64,000 bases of DNA, from positions 434,001 to 498,000 of the forward strand of contig CAWINY010000006.1 of assembly GCA_963837635.1 (NCBI GenBank). The letters are read 5' to 3'. The notes under the pieces were generated by a model. The model had not been told where the DNA came from and ran no database searches. It saw only the letters and a program-made list of their open reading frames with translations. The position numbers and the translations under genes were made by a program. Below are positions 1 to 12,120 of the stretch, in pieces. How positions within the stretch are numbered: the first letter of the stretch is position 1; each line of letters starts with the position of its first letter. The DNA comes from CAWINY01 sp963837635 (GTDB lineage Bacteria; Acidobacteriota; Terriglobia; Terriglobales; Acidobacteriaceae).

Positions 1-977
1 GTTCCCGGGCCTTTCACCCATTGTCCATGGATGGCGGTTGTTTCTCCTGCCGGGACTTCCCAATAGCCGGCGAAGCCGCGGAAGTGATCGACGCGGCAGA
101 TGTCCATCAGTTCGAAGGTCGAGCGGAAGCGTTCGATCCACCAACGGAAGCCGGTGCGCGCGTACTCGTCCCAGCGATAGATGGGGTTGCCCCACAACTG
201 TCCGGTGGCGCTGAAGTAGTCTGGGGGAACGCCGGCGACCTTCTCGGGCTGGCCTTCCGGGGTTAGACAAAATAGCGATGGGTTCGCCCAAACGTCGGCG
301 CTGTCGTGAGCTACGTAAATCGGCAGATCGCCCATGATGCGGATGTTCCGTTCATGGGCATGGCGTTGCAGCGCAGACCACTGGCGGAAGAACACAAACT
401 GCCAAAACTTGCGCTCTTCAATCTGATCCCGCAAGCGCGCGCGCATCAACGCAATCGTTGCCGGCTCGCGAAGCGCAACCCCGCGTGGCCAACTCGTCCA
501 GACCTTGTCTTCCCCGTGCGCTTGTTTGAGCGCCATGAAAAGCGCGTAGTCGTCGAGCCAGGAATGGTGGGCATCTTTGAACTGATCGAAGGGGGCGCGC
601 ATCTGCGCGGAATTGCTCTGGCGGAATTGTTCAAACGCGCGATGCAACAAAGCGAATTTGTAGCGGTTCACCTCGTCGTAGGCGATCTTCTCAAGCGGAA
701 ATTGCGGCGGGGATTGGATGTCCTCGGAGTTGAGCAGGTCTTCTTCCACCAGCGCCTCCGGGCTGATCAGCACCGGGTTGCCGGCGAACGCGGAGAAGCA
801 TTGGTAAGGCGAGTCGCCGTATCCGGTCGGCCCCAAAGGCAGCACTTGCCAGATGCGCTGGCCAGCGTCGGCCAGCCAATCGATCCAACGATGCGCCGCG
901 GGGCCGAGGTCGCCCACGCCGAACGGCCCCGGCAGCGACGTGGGGTGCAACACGATTCCGCTACTGCGCTCGAACAT
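1..977 (-). CDS. malQ: 4-alpha-glucanotransferase (partial, C-terminus beyond window)
   Basis: Seen: reading the minus strand from an ATG at 977 gives 325 codons open to the window edge. The product starts MFERSSGIVLHPTSLPGPFG and continues with WQVLPLGPTGYGDSPYQ, MGDLPIYVAHDSADVW and DICRVDHFRGF. Known: these are GH77 family (amylomaltase) signatures; the Asp in RVDHFRG (about residue 297) is the catalytic nucleophile. The enzyme transfers alpha-1,4-glucan segments between maltodextrins in the cytoplasm. Full GH77 proteins have roughly 500 or more residues, so about a third is missing at the edge. It lies downstream of treS on the same strand with a 364-bp repeat-filled gap, which fits a shared role in maltose/trehalose/glycogen metabolism. 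Confidence 0.95.
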   Translation of the reverse strand, partial: MFERSSGIVLHPTSLPGPFGVGDLGPAAHRWIDWLADAGQRIWQVLPLGPTGYGDSPYQCFSAFAGNPVLISPEALVEEDLLNSEDIQSPPQFPLEKIAYDEVNRYKFALLHRAFEQFRQSNSAQMRAPFDQFKDAHHSWLDDYALFMALKQAHGEDKVWTSWPRGVALREPATIALMRARLRDQIEERKFWQFVFFRQWSALQRHAHERNIRIMGDLPIYVAHDSADVWANPSLFCLTPEGQPEKVAGVPPDYFSATGQLWGNPIYRWDEYARTGFRWWIERFRSTFELMDICRVDHFRGFAGYWEVPAGETTAIHGQWVKGPG

Positions 978-1341
978 TCCACTCCTGCTACGAACAAGGG
1001 GTAATAGGTATCAGCTATCAGGTAGCAGGCATCCGGTAAAAGGTACCAGGCACTCTAAGTTGAGCCGCCATGGTTTTTCGCGATTCACTTACAGCAGGTG
1101 CAGTGTTGCTGTGGGTGATTTGAAAGGGCACGGCTTCAGCCGTGCCGTAATGCGCCGCCAATGTATCGGGCCTTTAGGCCCTGAGGACGTGTCCCTCAGC
1201 GGCTAAAGCCGGATTCTCTGGTCCCCTTTCGGCACGCCTGAAGCCGTGCCTTTTCAAACAGGCCAACATTCGCCGAACCCTTCAAATACCTGATACCTGA
1301 CACCTGACACCTCTTTCCTGATACCTGCTACTTGCGCATTG
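978..1341. repeat. malQ-treS intergenic gap: nested REP-like inverted repeats
   Basis: No gene seen. The outer parts (about 1005-1052 and 1287-1331) carry the degenerate simple repeat GGTATCAG/GGTACCAGGCA in opposite orientations. Inside, 1117-1141 (GGGCACGGCTTCAGCCGTGCC preceded by TTGAAA, slightly shortened here: GCACGGCT-TC-AGCCGTGC) is mirrored at 1232-1258 by GGCACGCCTGAAGCCGTGCC followed by TTTTCAAA. The whole gap can therefore fold on itself. A related half-copy lies at 44116-44150. Confidence 0.75.
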
Positions 1342-4689
<3,348 letters not shown>

Positions 4690-5296
4690 AGGCTACTTGC
4701 GCGCCGAATCAATGAAGTGCCGGCAGAACAGCACATCGGGGTCCGATGTGTTGGAACACTGCCGGATGTTACTTAGGATGCTAAATCTCAGGGCTGGAAC
4801 TTCGGTTGCCGGAAAACTGGAAGCGATTGATATTGCGCAGATTGGGACAAGATATTAGCCGCTGATCGACGCTGCTTGAAAAGGATTGCCATGTCCTTGC
4901 TGATCAGCGTTCATCAGCGGAAATCAGCGGCTCGTCACCTTTTCGGGAACAAGGCAACATTTTTCTGGAATTTCGCCGCGCTGGACGTTAATCTTACCTT
5001 TCCTCGTTCCGCGACAGGTTCAGTCCGGATTATTTCAGGAGCAGCAGATTCCGTGAGCTGCTGCCGATCACAGCCGCCTGAAATTGCCGTTCCGGACGAC
5101 CGGTCGATTGGTCCCTGGGCTCCCTCTGTATACCCCGTCAGTTGCACGTTGGGCCTTTGATTTCTGCAGCTAAATACGAGTTGCTGGAGCAAATGTGCGC
5201 TTAGGAATCCTGGCACGTGCTGGCCGCAATCATGGTCCGCTTGAGCGTCGTACCACGATTGACCCAAGCTGCCAGGACCGCACCCAAATTTGCATT
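4690..5296. other. 607-bp divergent intergenic region with a dispersed repeat
   Basis: No convincing gene. At 4859-4930 lies one copy of a dispersed repeat built from GATCAGCGTTCATCAGCGG and AAATCAGCGGC units; relatives occur at 11745-12063, 53085-53125, 53620-53702 and 60105-60165. At about 5033-5090 an imperfect long hairpin (TTTCAGGAGCAGCAG ... CTGCTGC ... GCCTGAAA) is visible. The region must hold the promoters for treS (leftward) and for the 5297 gene (rightward), but no clear -35/-10 pair stands out. Confidence 0.5.
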
Positions 5297-5515
5297 ATGA
5301 AACGCCTAACCCAGCAACGGCTACTGAGGTCCCTTGCCGCAATCCTGCTCGGCAACGCAGCCTATTTTCTACTGTTAGCGCCGCGGCTCCCGGAAGCAGT
5401 TCACCAGCCCTTCCGGCTGGATTGGGGACTGGTTATCGACTTCTGGCTCTGTGTCGTTTGTTATGGAGGAATTGGGCTTTTGAGGACTGGGAGGAGGCAC
5501 TATCGTGGCCGATAG
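5297..5515 (+). CDS. small membrane protein preceding GAF-GGDEF gene
   Basis: Seen: 72 residues from ATG 5297 (MKRLTQQRLLRSLAAILLGN). Two hydrophobic stretches, about residues 9-28 and 44-60, suggest two membrane helices with a basic C-terminus (LRTGRRHYRGR). A longer reading from 5195 is possible but its first part has no protein-like character. The stop overlaps the GTG start of the following GGDEF gene by 11 nt, which suggests translational coupling. No family recognised; the small hydrophobic protein may anchor or modulate the cyclase, which itself has no membrane segment. That is inference from position only. Confidence 0.55.
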   Translation: MKRLTQQRLLRSLAAILLGNAAYFLLLAPRLPEAVHQPFRLDWGLVIDFWLCVVCYGGIGLLRTGRRHYRGR

Positions 5516-7034
5516 TAGTGGTACACTGCTGGCTTCGATTGTTTTCCCGGAAATGCAGAAGATTGCCATCCTCTACGACGCCAGCCAGGCGGTGCTCTCC
5601 ACCTTCGATGAGGGCGAAGTTCTGCAACGGATCATCGCGCTTGTCCGGGATTATTTCCAGGTGGAGCGTTGCGCCATTCTGCTGATGGAGGATGCCGGAG
5701 ATCTGCTTCACCTGCGCAGCAGCGCGGGATGGGACGGCCATAAGCTGTCCAAGCTGGTGTCGCTTGGAGAGGGACTGATCGGGCGTGCCGCCCAGTTGAA
5801 GCAGCCAGTCTATGCTCCGGACGTAAGTAAGGAGCCGCGCTACATCGAGATGATTCCGGACACACGTTCGGAGCTGGCGATTCCGCTGATGGTGCGGGAT
5901 CGGGTGGTCGGTGTGCTCGATTGCCAGAGCAACGGCCTGGAGCACTTCGACTGCGGGAGCGTTGACCTGTTGATGCTGTTCTCGACCCAGGCCTCGATCG
6001 CCTTGGAAAATGCCAAACTTCATGCTCTGGAGCAGCGCCGCTCCCGGCAGCTCGAGGCGATCAACACCATCGCGCGGCAGATCACGTCGGTGGTGGATGT
6101 GGACGAACTGCTGCATAAGGTGGGCAACCTGATCGTCGAATCCTTCTCCGTGGAGCACGTGATGGTGCTGCTCCTGGAAGAGGAGGGCTTGGTGGTGCGG
6201 GCTCATGAAGGCCGGTTGACTCCGCGGGCGCGGGAAGGCCACATCTTGCCCCCGGGCCGCGGGCTATCGCTCCGGGCCGTGGAGAGCGGGCGCCCGATGA
6301 TCGAAAACGACGTCGCCAGTAACCCCGACTATTATCCCGCGGTCGAGGAGACCCGCGCCGAGATCACTCTACCCCTGGTTTCCATGGGCCAAGCCATCGG
6401 CGTCCTGGCAGTGGAAAGCTCGCGCGCCGGTTCCTTCGAGGAGGCCGATCTGGCCCCCCTGGAGTCAGTGGCGGACCTGTGTGCCTCCGCCATCCAGAAC
6501 GCACGCTACTTCGACAAGATCCGGCAGTTGGCCTACCGCGACGGCTTAACCGGATCGTTCAACCGGCGCTTCTTCGAGATGCGCATCCTGGAAGAGATCG
6601 AGCGTGTGATGCGCTATCAGGGCGTGCTGTCGGTAGTAATGATTGACATCGACGGCTTCAAACGGGTGAACGACGAGTTCGGCCACCTGCTGGGCGACGA
6701 AGTGCTGCGCCAGGTAGTCGAGCTGATGGCGCCGCAGCTTCGGCGCTCGGACGTGCTGTGCCGCTACGGCGGCGACGAATTGGCAATTCTGCTGCCGGAA
6801 ACCGATCTCGCCAAGGCGTCCGGCGTCGCCGAAAAGCTGCGCAAAGCGGTAGCAAGCTGGGAGTTCCCGGGCGTGCCGCGGCGGGTGACAATCAGCGCCG
6901 GAGTGGCCTCCTGCCCGGCTTACGGCCAAACTCGCGACCAGATCGTGCGCGCTGCCGACACTGCGCTTTATGCGGCCAAACAGGCAGGACGCAATTGCGT
7001 GCAGACATCGCACGAGGAGGGCGTCGGGGCCTGA
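5505..7034 (+). CDS. GAF-GAF-GGDEF diguanylate cyclase
   Basis: Seen: 509 residues from GTG 5505, preceded by GGAGG eight bases upstream. Two GAF sensor domains occupy about residues 20-165 and 185-330, followed by a GGDEF domain (about 345-500). The active-site loop reads RYGGDELAILLPET, a GGDEL variant, and the upstream RRSD five residues before it matches the RxxD product-inhibition site. Known: such proteins make c-di-GMP from two GTP in response to ligands or redox state bound by GAF domains. It is soluble by sequence. The Leu for Phe change in GGDEF is tolerated in some active cyclases, so activity is likely but not certain. It overlaps the small membrane protein gene upstream. Confidence 0.9.
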   Translation: MADSSGTLLASIVFPEMQKIAILYDASQAVLSTFDEGEVLQRIIALVRDYFQVERCAILLMEDAGDLLHLRSSAGWDGHKLSKLVSLGEGLIGRAAQLKQPVYAPDVSKEPRYIEMIPDTRSELAIPLMVRDRVVGVLDCQSNGLEHFDCGSVDLLMLFSTQASIALENAKLHALEQRRSRQLEAINTIARQITSVVDVDELLHKVGNLIVESFSVEHVMVLLLEEEGLVVRAHEGRLTPRAREGHILPPGRGLSLRAVESGRPMIENDVASNPDYYPAVEETRAEITLPLVSMGQAIGVLAVESSRAGSFEEADLAPLESVADLCASAIQNARYFDKIRQLAYRDGLTGSFNRRFFEMRILEEIERVMRYQGVLSVVMIDIDGFKRVNDEFGHLLGDEVLRQVVELMAPQLRRSDVLCRYGGDELAILLPETDLAKASGVAEKLRKAVASWEFPGVPRRVTISAGVASCPAYGQTRDQIVRAADTALYAAKQAGRNCVQTSHEEGVGA

Positions 7035-7112
7035 GTTACCGTTCCCCGTTCTCGTTCCTTTTTTTTCTGTGTCTCGGTGCCTCTGTGGTAGGTTTTAGAC
7101 CGTCCACCTCCC

Positions 7113-8660
7113 ATGCAAGCGCTCAAACTCACCGGCAATGACCTGACTTTGGACGACCTTCGCGAGGCCGTGTATTCGCGTCGTCCCGTAATCCTTGCAC
7201 CCGATGCCCGCATGGCGGTCGAGCGCGCTCGCGAAGTGGTAGACGTGCTGGTCGCGAATGCGCTGGTGGCCTACGCAATTACCACAGGAGTGGGCCAGTT
7301 GTCCGAGGTTCACATCCCACCCGAGCAGGTCCGGGAACTGCAGATCAACCTTGTGCGCTCGCATGCCGCCGGGGTTGGCGAACCGCTGCCCGAATCCGTC
7401 GTACGGGCCATGATGCTGCTTCGCGCCAACTCCTTGGCGAAGGGCTTCAGCGGCGTGCGCCCGCAAGTCATCGACCTGCTCTGCGAGATGCTGAACCGCG
7501 GCGTGCATCCCGTCGTGCCCTCGCAAGGATCGGTCGGGGCCAGCGGTGATCTGGCTCCGCTGGCACATCTCACGTTGGTGCTGATTGGGGAAGGCGAGGC
7601 CGTGTACGAAGGCGCTCGCGTGCCCGCAGCCGAGGCGCTCAAGCGCGCTGGCATCCAGCCACTTACGCTCGAAGCCAAGGAAGCCATCTCGCTGATCAAC
7701 GGCACGCAGGCCATGCTGGCCGTGGGTTCGCTCGCGGCCCTTGAAGCGGAGATCCTGGTCGATTCCGCCGACGTGATCGGATCGCTCTCGCTCGACGCGC
7801 TCAAAGGCACCATCGTGGCCATGGACGAGCGCATTCACCAGGTGCGCCCCCATCCCGGCCAGATCAAGTCCGCGGCTAACATCCGCAAGATGCTGGAAGG
7901 CGAGGACGCTATCCGCGAGTCGCACCGCGAGTGCGGCCGCGTGCAGGACGCCTATTCGCTGCGTTGCATCCCGCAAGTACACGGCGCGGTTCGCGATACG
8001 CTCGCCCGCTGTCGCGAAGTCTTCGAGATCGAGATGAACTCGGCGGTGGATAATCCGCTGGTATTCCGCGCGCCCAAGCAGGTTGGGGCCAAGCAGGACG
8101 ACATCTCGGGCGAGGTCCTCTCGGGCGGCAACTTCCACGGCGAACCGGTGGCCTTTGCGCTGGACTTCCTGGCCATCGCCCTCAGCGCGCTGGCCGGCAT
8201 CAGCGAACGCCGCATCGAGCGCATGGTCAATCCCACCCTCAGCGAAGGACTACCCGCGTTCCTCGCGCCGGGCGCGGGACTGCACTCGGGCTTCATGATG
8301 GCGCAGGTGACCGCCGCCGCCCTGGCCAGCGAGAACAAAGTCCTGGCCCATCCGGCTTCGGTGGATTCGATCACCACCTCTGGGAACAAGGAAGATTACG
8401 TCTCCATGGGCATGATTGCGGCGATCAAGCTGATGAAGGTGGTCCAGAATACGCGGCACGTGCTCGCAATCGAGGCGCTAGCTGCCGCCCAGGCGTTCGA
8501 TTTCCTCGCCCCGCTAAAATCTTCGCCTCGCGCCCAGCGAGCCTATGCCGCCATCCGCGCCGTATCGCCAGTAATGGAGAAGGACCGCTCCCTCGCGCCC
8601 GACTTCGCGCGTGCCGCCGAGCTGATCGCCAGCGGCAAGCTGGCCGAAGTGCTGCGATAA
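7113..8660 (+). CDS. hutH: histidine ammonia-lyase
   Basis: Seen: 515 residues with the MIO-forming triad A143-S144-G145 in GSVGASGDLAPLAHL, plus YAITTGVGQLS near residue 54 and QDAYSLRCIPQVHGA and NSAVDNPL further on, all typical of the aromatic amino acid lyase family. Known: it converts L-histidine to urocanate and ammonia, the first step of histidine degradation. The length is normal for HutH. No other hut genes (hutU, hutI, hutG) are in the window, so the pathway is split or incomplete here. The 78-bp gap from the GGDEF gene holds part of a dispersed repeat (GTGCCTCTGTGG) and no clear promoter. Phenylalanine or tyrosine as substrate cannot be fully ruled out from motifs alone. Confidence 0.92.
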   Translation: MQALKLTGNDLTLDDLREAVYSRRPVILAPDARMAVERAREVVDVLVANALVAYAITTGVGQLSEVHIPPEQVRELQINLVRSHAAGVGEPLPESVVRAMMLLRANSLAKGFSGVRPQVIDLLCEMLNRGVHPVVPSQGSVGASGDLAPLAHLTLVLIGEGEAVYEGARVPAAEALKRAGIQPLTLEAKEAISLINGTQAMLAVGSLAALEAEILVDSADVIGSLSLDALKGTIVAMDERIHQVRPHPGQIKSAANIRKMLEGEDAIRESHRECGRVQDAYSLRCIPQVHGAVRDTLARCREVFEIEMNSAVDNPLVFRAPKQVGAKQDDISGEVLSGGNFHGEPVAFALDFLAIALSALAGISERRIERMVNPTLSEGLPAFLAPGAGLHSGFMMAQVTAAALASENKVLAHPASVDSITTSGNKEDYVSMGMIAAIKLMKVVQNTRHVLAIEALAAAQAFDFLAPLKSSPRAQRAYAAIRAVSPVMEKDRSLAPDFARAAELIASGKLAEVLR

Positions 8661-8663
8661 GAA

Positions 8664-8822
8664 CCGTTTTCACCGCAGAGGACGCAGCGGTCCGCGCAGA
8701 GCACGCGGAGGAGGAGCCAGAGATAGCTCTTTTCTGTTGCTTCGCGTCTTCGCGCCTTCGCGTTGAAAGCAATTCTCCGCGCCCTCTGCGCGGCCCTCTG
8801 CGTCCTCTGCGGTGAAGCGGTT
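8664..8822. repeat. Inverted CACCGCAGAGGACGC repeat (about 150-bp foldback)
   Basis: Left arm 8664-8708 begins AACCGTTTTCACCGCAGAGG and right arm 8775-8822 ends CCTCTGCGGTGAAGCGGTT; the arms pair over about 45 bp with few mismatches. The same arm unit recurs at 29640-29700, 41322-41485, 53720-53758 and 56796-57053. The right arm is open in the frame of the next gene and would give a false N-terminal extension to the peptidase. Confidence 0.8.
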
Positions 8823-8852
8823 CTACAGGCGCTCCTGCTACCATACTGCGCG

Positions 8853-10046
8853 ATGAGGGAACTGCTGGAATACGCTCAAGCACACCATGCGGAACTGATC
8901 CGGACCATCCGAAAAATGGTGGAATTGGAATCGCCTAGCGACAATAAGGCCGCCGTGGACCGTTGCGGAGAGTACCTGGCGGAAGAGTTTGCCCGGCGCG
9001 GCGGTCAGGTCAAGCTGCATCGCAACCGCCAAGCGGGAGATCAGTTGCAGGTGGATCTCAAGCCACGACCCTCGCGCGTAAGCAAAGCGGAACGGGGTGC
9101 CCCGACGCCCTCAGGTGCCGGAGGGCAAGACCCAAGGCCGGTGCTGTTGCTCGGGCATCATGACACCGTCTGGGACGTGGGCACACTCAACACCATGCCA
9201 ATCCGCGAGGCAAACGGCCGGCTGTACGGACCGGGGGTGTTCGACATGAAGGCCGGGATCGGCCTGATGTTGTTCGCGCTGGATGCGCTACGGGAGGTGC
9301 GGGGCAGCGTGCCACGGTCTGTCACCGTCCTGTTGAGTCCGGATGAGGAGTTGGGCAGCGCGGCCTCGCGCCAGATTACGGAAACGATCGCCCAACGATG
9401 TTCCGCAGTCCTGGTGCTGGAACCTGCGCACGGTCTCGACGGAAAGTGCAAGACGGCGCGCAAGGGCGTGGGCGACTACACAATGAATGTCAGCGGCGTC
9501 GCGGCCCATGCGGGGCTCGACTTCGAAATAGGTCAGAGCGCGATTGTGGAGCTGGCGCGCCAAATCGAGCGGATTGCCGGCTTCACCGACCTGAAGCGGG
9601 GCGTCACCTTCAACCCCGGACTGGTGCGCGGAGGAACGCGAACCAATGTGGTGGCCGCCGAGGCGTCGGTGGAGATCGATGTCCGGATCGCGAAGGCAAG
9701 AGACGCGGCTTACGTGGCGCGCTGCATGAAGTCACTTCAACCGGTGAACCGCAATTGTAAGCTTGCGGTTTCGGGCGGCATCAACCGGCCTCCGCTGGAG
9801 CGTACGCGCGAGGTGGTGAAGCTCTACCGGATCGCCCGGCGGCTGGCCAACGAACTCGGGTTTGAACTCGGTGAAGCTTCGGTGGGCGGCGGCTCTGACG
9901 GCAACTTCACAGCGGCGTTGGGGAGTACGACCTTAGATGGACTGGGCGCGGTCGGCGAGGGCGCGCATGCAGCCCATGAATCCATCGTGATGTCCGAGCT
10001 GCCGCGCAAGGTGGCCCTGATCGCCGGGCTGATTGAGACATTGTAA
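8853..10046 (+). CDS. M20 family metallopeptidase (glutamate carboxypeptidase-like)
   Basis: Seen: 397 residues from ATG 8853 (MRELLEYAQAHHAELIRTIR). Metal-site motifs are LLLGHHDTVWDVG, YGPGVFDMKAGIGLMLFAL and SPDEELGS, with the dimerisation lid domain following and a late HESIV near the C-terminus. Known: this subgroup resembles CPG2-type carboxypeptidases that remove C-terminal glutamate or act on acyl amino acids, using two zinc ions. The frame is open to 8763 but that part is a dispersed repeat, so 8853 is preferred. Odd: between the N-terminal alpha/beta segment and the first metal motif there is an extra stretch of about 25 residues (9062-9135), which contains GGGGTGCCCC and a GCCCTC/GAGGGC hairpin and may be an in-frame repeat insertion. 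No signal peptide. Confidence 0.9.
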   Translation: MRELLEYAQAHHAELIRTIRKMVELESPSDNKAAVDRCGEYLAEEFARRGGQVKLHRNRQAGDQLQVDLKPRPSRVSKAERGAPTPSGAGGQDPRPVLLLGHHDTVWDVGTLNTMPIREANGRLYGPGVFDMKAGIGLMLFALDALREVRGSVPRSVTVLLSPDEELGSAASRQITETIAQRCSAVLVLEPAHGLDGKCKTARKGVGDYTMNVSGVAAHAGLDFEIGQSAIVELARQIERIAGFTDLKRGVTFNPGLVRGGTRTNVVAAEASVEIDVRIAKARDAAYVARCMKSLQPVNRNCKLAVSGGINRPPLERTREVVKLYRIARRLANELGFELGEASVGGGSDGNFTAALGSTTLDGLGAVGEGAHAAHESIVMSELPRKVALIAGLIETL

Positions 10047-10162
10047 GAAAGCATCCATTAAGAGCGCGATTGGCTTTTGGCTGTTGGCGAAGGATCTTGC
10101 GTCTTCTTGCTTCTCCGTTAGAACAAATTATGAAAAGCAGGTCCTTCGCTCGGCCCGCGCGT

Positions 10163-10189
10163 GCGTCAGGCCAAAAGCAGGCCTGACGC
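10163..10189. repeat. Hairpin with 7-nt loop (10-bp perfect stem)
   Basis: GCGTCAGGCC, loop AAAAGCA, GGCCTGACGC. The loop read on the other strand, TGCTTTT, resembles the loop of the CCCAC hairpin family in this window, but the outer CCCAC/GTGGG stem is missing. It sits between the convergent M20 and YihY genes, followed by CTCAGGATGACA, a unit also present at 23580-23592. No T-run on either side, so an intrinsic terminator is unlikely. Confidence 0.6.
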
Positions 10190-10258
10190 TTTCGGGCGCG
10201 GTCCTCACTCAGGATGACAAAGCTTATCGATGATGATTTTCGCGAAGAATAATGCAGA

Positions 10259-11185
10259 TCAGGCGGCGCGTTTGGGTGCGGGATGCTCTTGCCAGGGCGG
10301 GCGTGGCACGACGGCCTCGGGCGGCTTCTGCTTGAGCTCGAGCTTTCTGTCGCTGGCGACCTGCACCAGTTCGGAGTTGATCTGCGCTCCCACCAGAATC
10401 ATGAACCAGCTCCAGTAAAGCCAGGTCATAAGCATCAAGGCGCCGCCGAGCGTGCCATAAGTCTTGTTGTAGTTGGCGAAATGGCTGAAGTACACGCCCA
10501 GGCCGTACGAGGTCACGAGCCAGAACACCACCCCGATCACCGCGCCCGCCAGGGTATCCAGGAAGCGCTGCTTCACGTTCGGCGCCCAGAAGTAGATCAG
10601 TTCCACCCCCAGGATGGTGAAGCCCACGGAGATGCTCCAGCGGATATAAGGCCAAACCCGCAGGAAGGGCCTGCCCATGTTGATCAGGCCGGCAATCCAC
10701 TCGCCCAGCTTCGGTCCGAGAATGGTCGCGCCGGCGGCGATCAGCATCACAGCGCCGATCACGAAGGCTAAGCCTATCGCCAGCAGGCGAGTCTTCCACA
10801 GCGGGCGGGTCTCCGGCACGTTGTAGGCGACATTCAGCGCCTCGATCAGGGTGGAGAAGTCGCTGGAGACCGTCCACAAGGTGCCGATTAGGCCGAAGGT
10901 AAACAGCCCGGCATGAGGGTGAACGATGGTTCGGATCACCCTGACCACCAAGCCCATAGCGTCCGGGGGCATGACCCGGAGCATGGAGGCAACCAGAATG
11001 TCGAACAGGTATGGAATGGGCAACAGCCCAAGCAGGGCCGCCCCCAGGATCAGCAGCGGGAACAAGGACAAAACGAAGAAGTACGACAGCCCTGCCGCCA
11101 GCGCCATCGTATGGTTCTGCATGGTGTAGTTCCAAACAGACTTCAGTACCTGTTTGACCGAGAATTCACGTCCTTCGTAGCGCAT
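10259..11185 (-). CDS. YihY/BrkB family inner-membrane protein
   Basis: Seen: 308 residues from ATG 11185, with about six hydrophobic segments (around 25-55, 88-115, 135-160, 180-205, 215-240 and 245-270). The motif set matches the YihY/UPF0761 (formerly called RNase BN) family: AGLSYFFVLSLFPLLI near the start, then YGTLGGALMLMTWLYWSWF and ILVGAQINSEL at the end. Known: members are integral inner-membrane proteins whose activity is not settled; the RNase BN label was shown to belong to another gene. The C-terminal tail is basic and Pro-rich (KLELKQKPPEAVVPRPPWQE). It is convergent with the M20 gene, and is followed on the same strand upstream by the PilZ gene at 145 bp. Confidence 0.9.
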   Translation of the reverse strand: MRYEGREFSVKQVLKSVWNYTMQNHTMALAAGLSYFFVLSLFPLLILGAALLGLLPIPYLFDILVASMLRVMPPDAMGLVVRVIRTIVHPHAGLFTFGLIGTLWTVSSDFSTLIEALNVAYNVPETRPLWKTRLLAIGLAFVIGAVMLIAAGATILGPKLGEWIAGLINMGRPFLRVWPYIRWSISVGFTILGVELIYFWAPNVKQRFLDTLAGAVIGVVFWLVTSYGLGVYFSHFANYNKTYGTLGGALMLMTWLYWSWFMILVGAQINSELVQVASDRKLELKQKPPEAVVPRPPWQEHPAPKRAA

Positions 11186-11330
11186 GGTATGCCGGAGTAA
11201 TCATGAGATGGGCGGCGGCGGCAAGAAGGATGCCGGGAAAGCGGCTCTCTCAATCATCGTCATCCGTGTTTCTGTCCGGATCAGGTGCACCGTTGATCAG
11301 CGGATGTTCAACTCGGAAATCAGAAGAGCA

Positions 11331-11630
11331 TCATAGAAAGAAAAGGCCATAATGATGCGAAGTGCGGTACAAGACGCGGGCTCGGCGTCGCTGGCCGCCG
11401 TTCCGGCTTGAAACCAACTCGATCTCCACCACTTCGCCCACCGCGAAAACACTCGATGTATCCACGCCAACGCCACCCTCGTTGTGATCGGTGCAGAACC
11501 CCTCGTGCATCCGGTTGGAGCCGTCGGTGCGGTAAATGCGTGCCTTGGCGTCGCAAGCTGCGCGTGGGGCAGTCCGCCGTTCAGCTGGGTCGACAAAGCC
11601 CCGATCGGGTTGGGATTCCGAAAGCTGCAT
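11331..11630 (-). CDS. PilZ-domain protein
   Basis: Seen: 99 residues. The sequence ERRTAPRAACDAKARIY followed by DHNEGGVGVDTSSVFAVGEV and a closing HHYGLFFL fits the small stand-alone PilZ fold (RxxxR region, D/NxSxxG-like turn, beta barrel). Known: PilZ domains bind c-di-GMP through an RxxxR and a (D/N)xSxxG motif. Here the second motif reads DHNEGG, so c-di-GMP binding may be weakened. Degenerate PilZ proteins that act only by protein contact are known. The window also encodes two diguanylate cyclases and an EAL protein that could act in the same circuit; that link is inference. Confidence 0.7.
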   Translation of the reverse strand: MQLSESQPDRGFVDPAERRTAPRAACDAKARIYRTDGSNRMHEGFCTDHNEGGVGVDTSSVFAVGEVVEIELVSSRNGGQRRRARVLYRTSHHYGLFFL

Positions 11631-12120
11631 TATTGCTACTCACAATCTGCTACTTACAAACTCCGGAAGGCAAGATGACTAAGGTCACCGACGCTGATCT
11701 AGGGCCTCCGTCCCGAAAGGCATACCGCGGATTTTACCGATACAGACGGATCGACGCTGATCTTTTCCGATGATTCCTAGCAATCGATTCCGTGCTGATC
11801 CGCGCCTTTGATCCGCGTCAATCCGCGGTAAGGTTCGCTTTGATTCATCTCATGTCCCGATCACCCGATCTGATGGTTGGAGGTGGTTCTACGGTCATCG
11901 CGTTTGAAATGCTTACTGCGGATATTGCGGGTGCAGACTGATCGAAGCTGACCTGTTCTGATAATTTCTGGCAATCGATTCCGTGGCTGATCCGCTCCTT
12001 TGATCCGCTAAATTCGCGGTGAAATTCGCTTTAGCGATCTCAACTTCCGATCACCCGGTGTGATTCCGACACGTGGGGGGTGGTGGGGAAGCAGAGAAGA
12101 ATTTATACTGCCCTTTCCAA
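11631..12120. repeat. Tandem copies of a dispersed repeat, 191-bp period
   Basis: Two direct copies, about 11745-11870 and 11936-12063, share blocks such as GCAATCGATTCCGTG, CTGATCCGC, CCTTTGATCCGC and CGATCACCCG; CAATCGATTCC recurs at a distance of 191 bp. The units belong to the GATCAGCGTTCATCAGCGG repeat family. The tail of the region (about 12100-12109) holds TTTATACTG, whose TATACT could be the -10 element for the adaptor gene at 12121. No gene in this stretch. Confidence 0.7.

Noticed and set aside
4935..5267. 110-codon minus-strand frame in the treS upstream gap
   Set aside because: No family, no ribosome site, overlaps a repeat and a hairpin; most likely non-coding.
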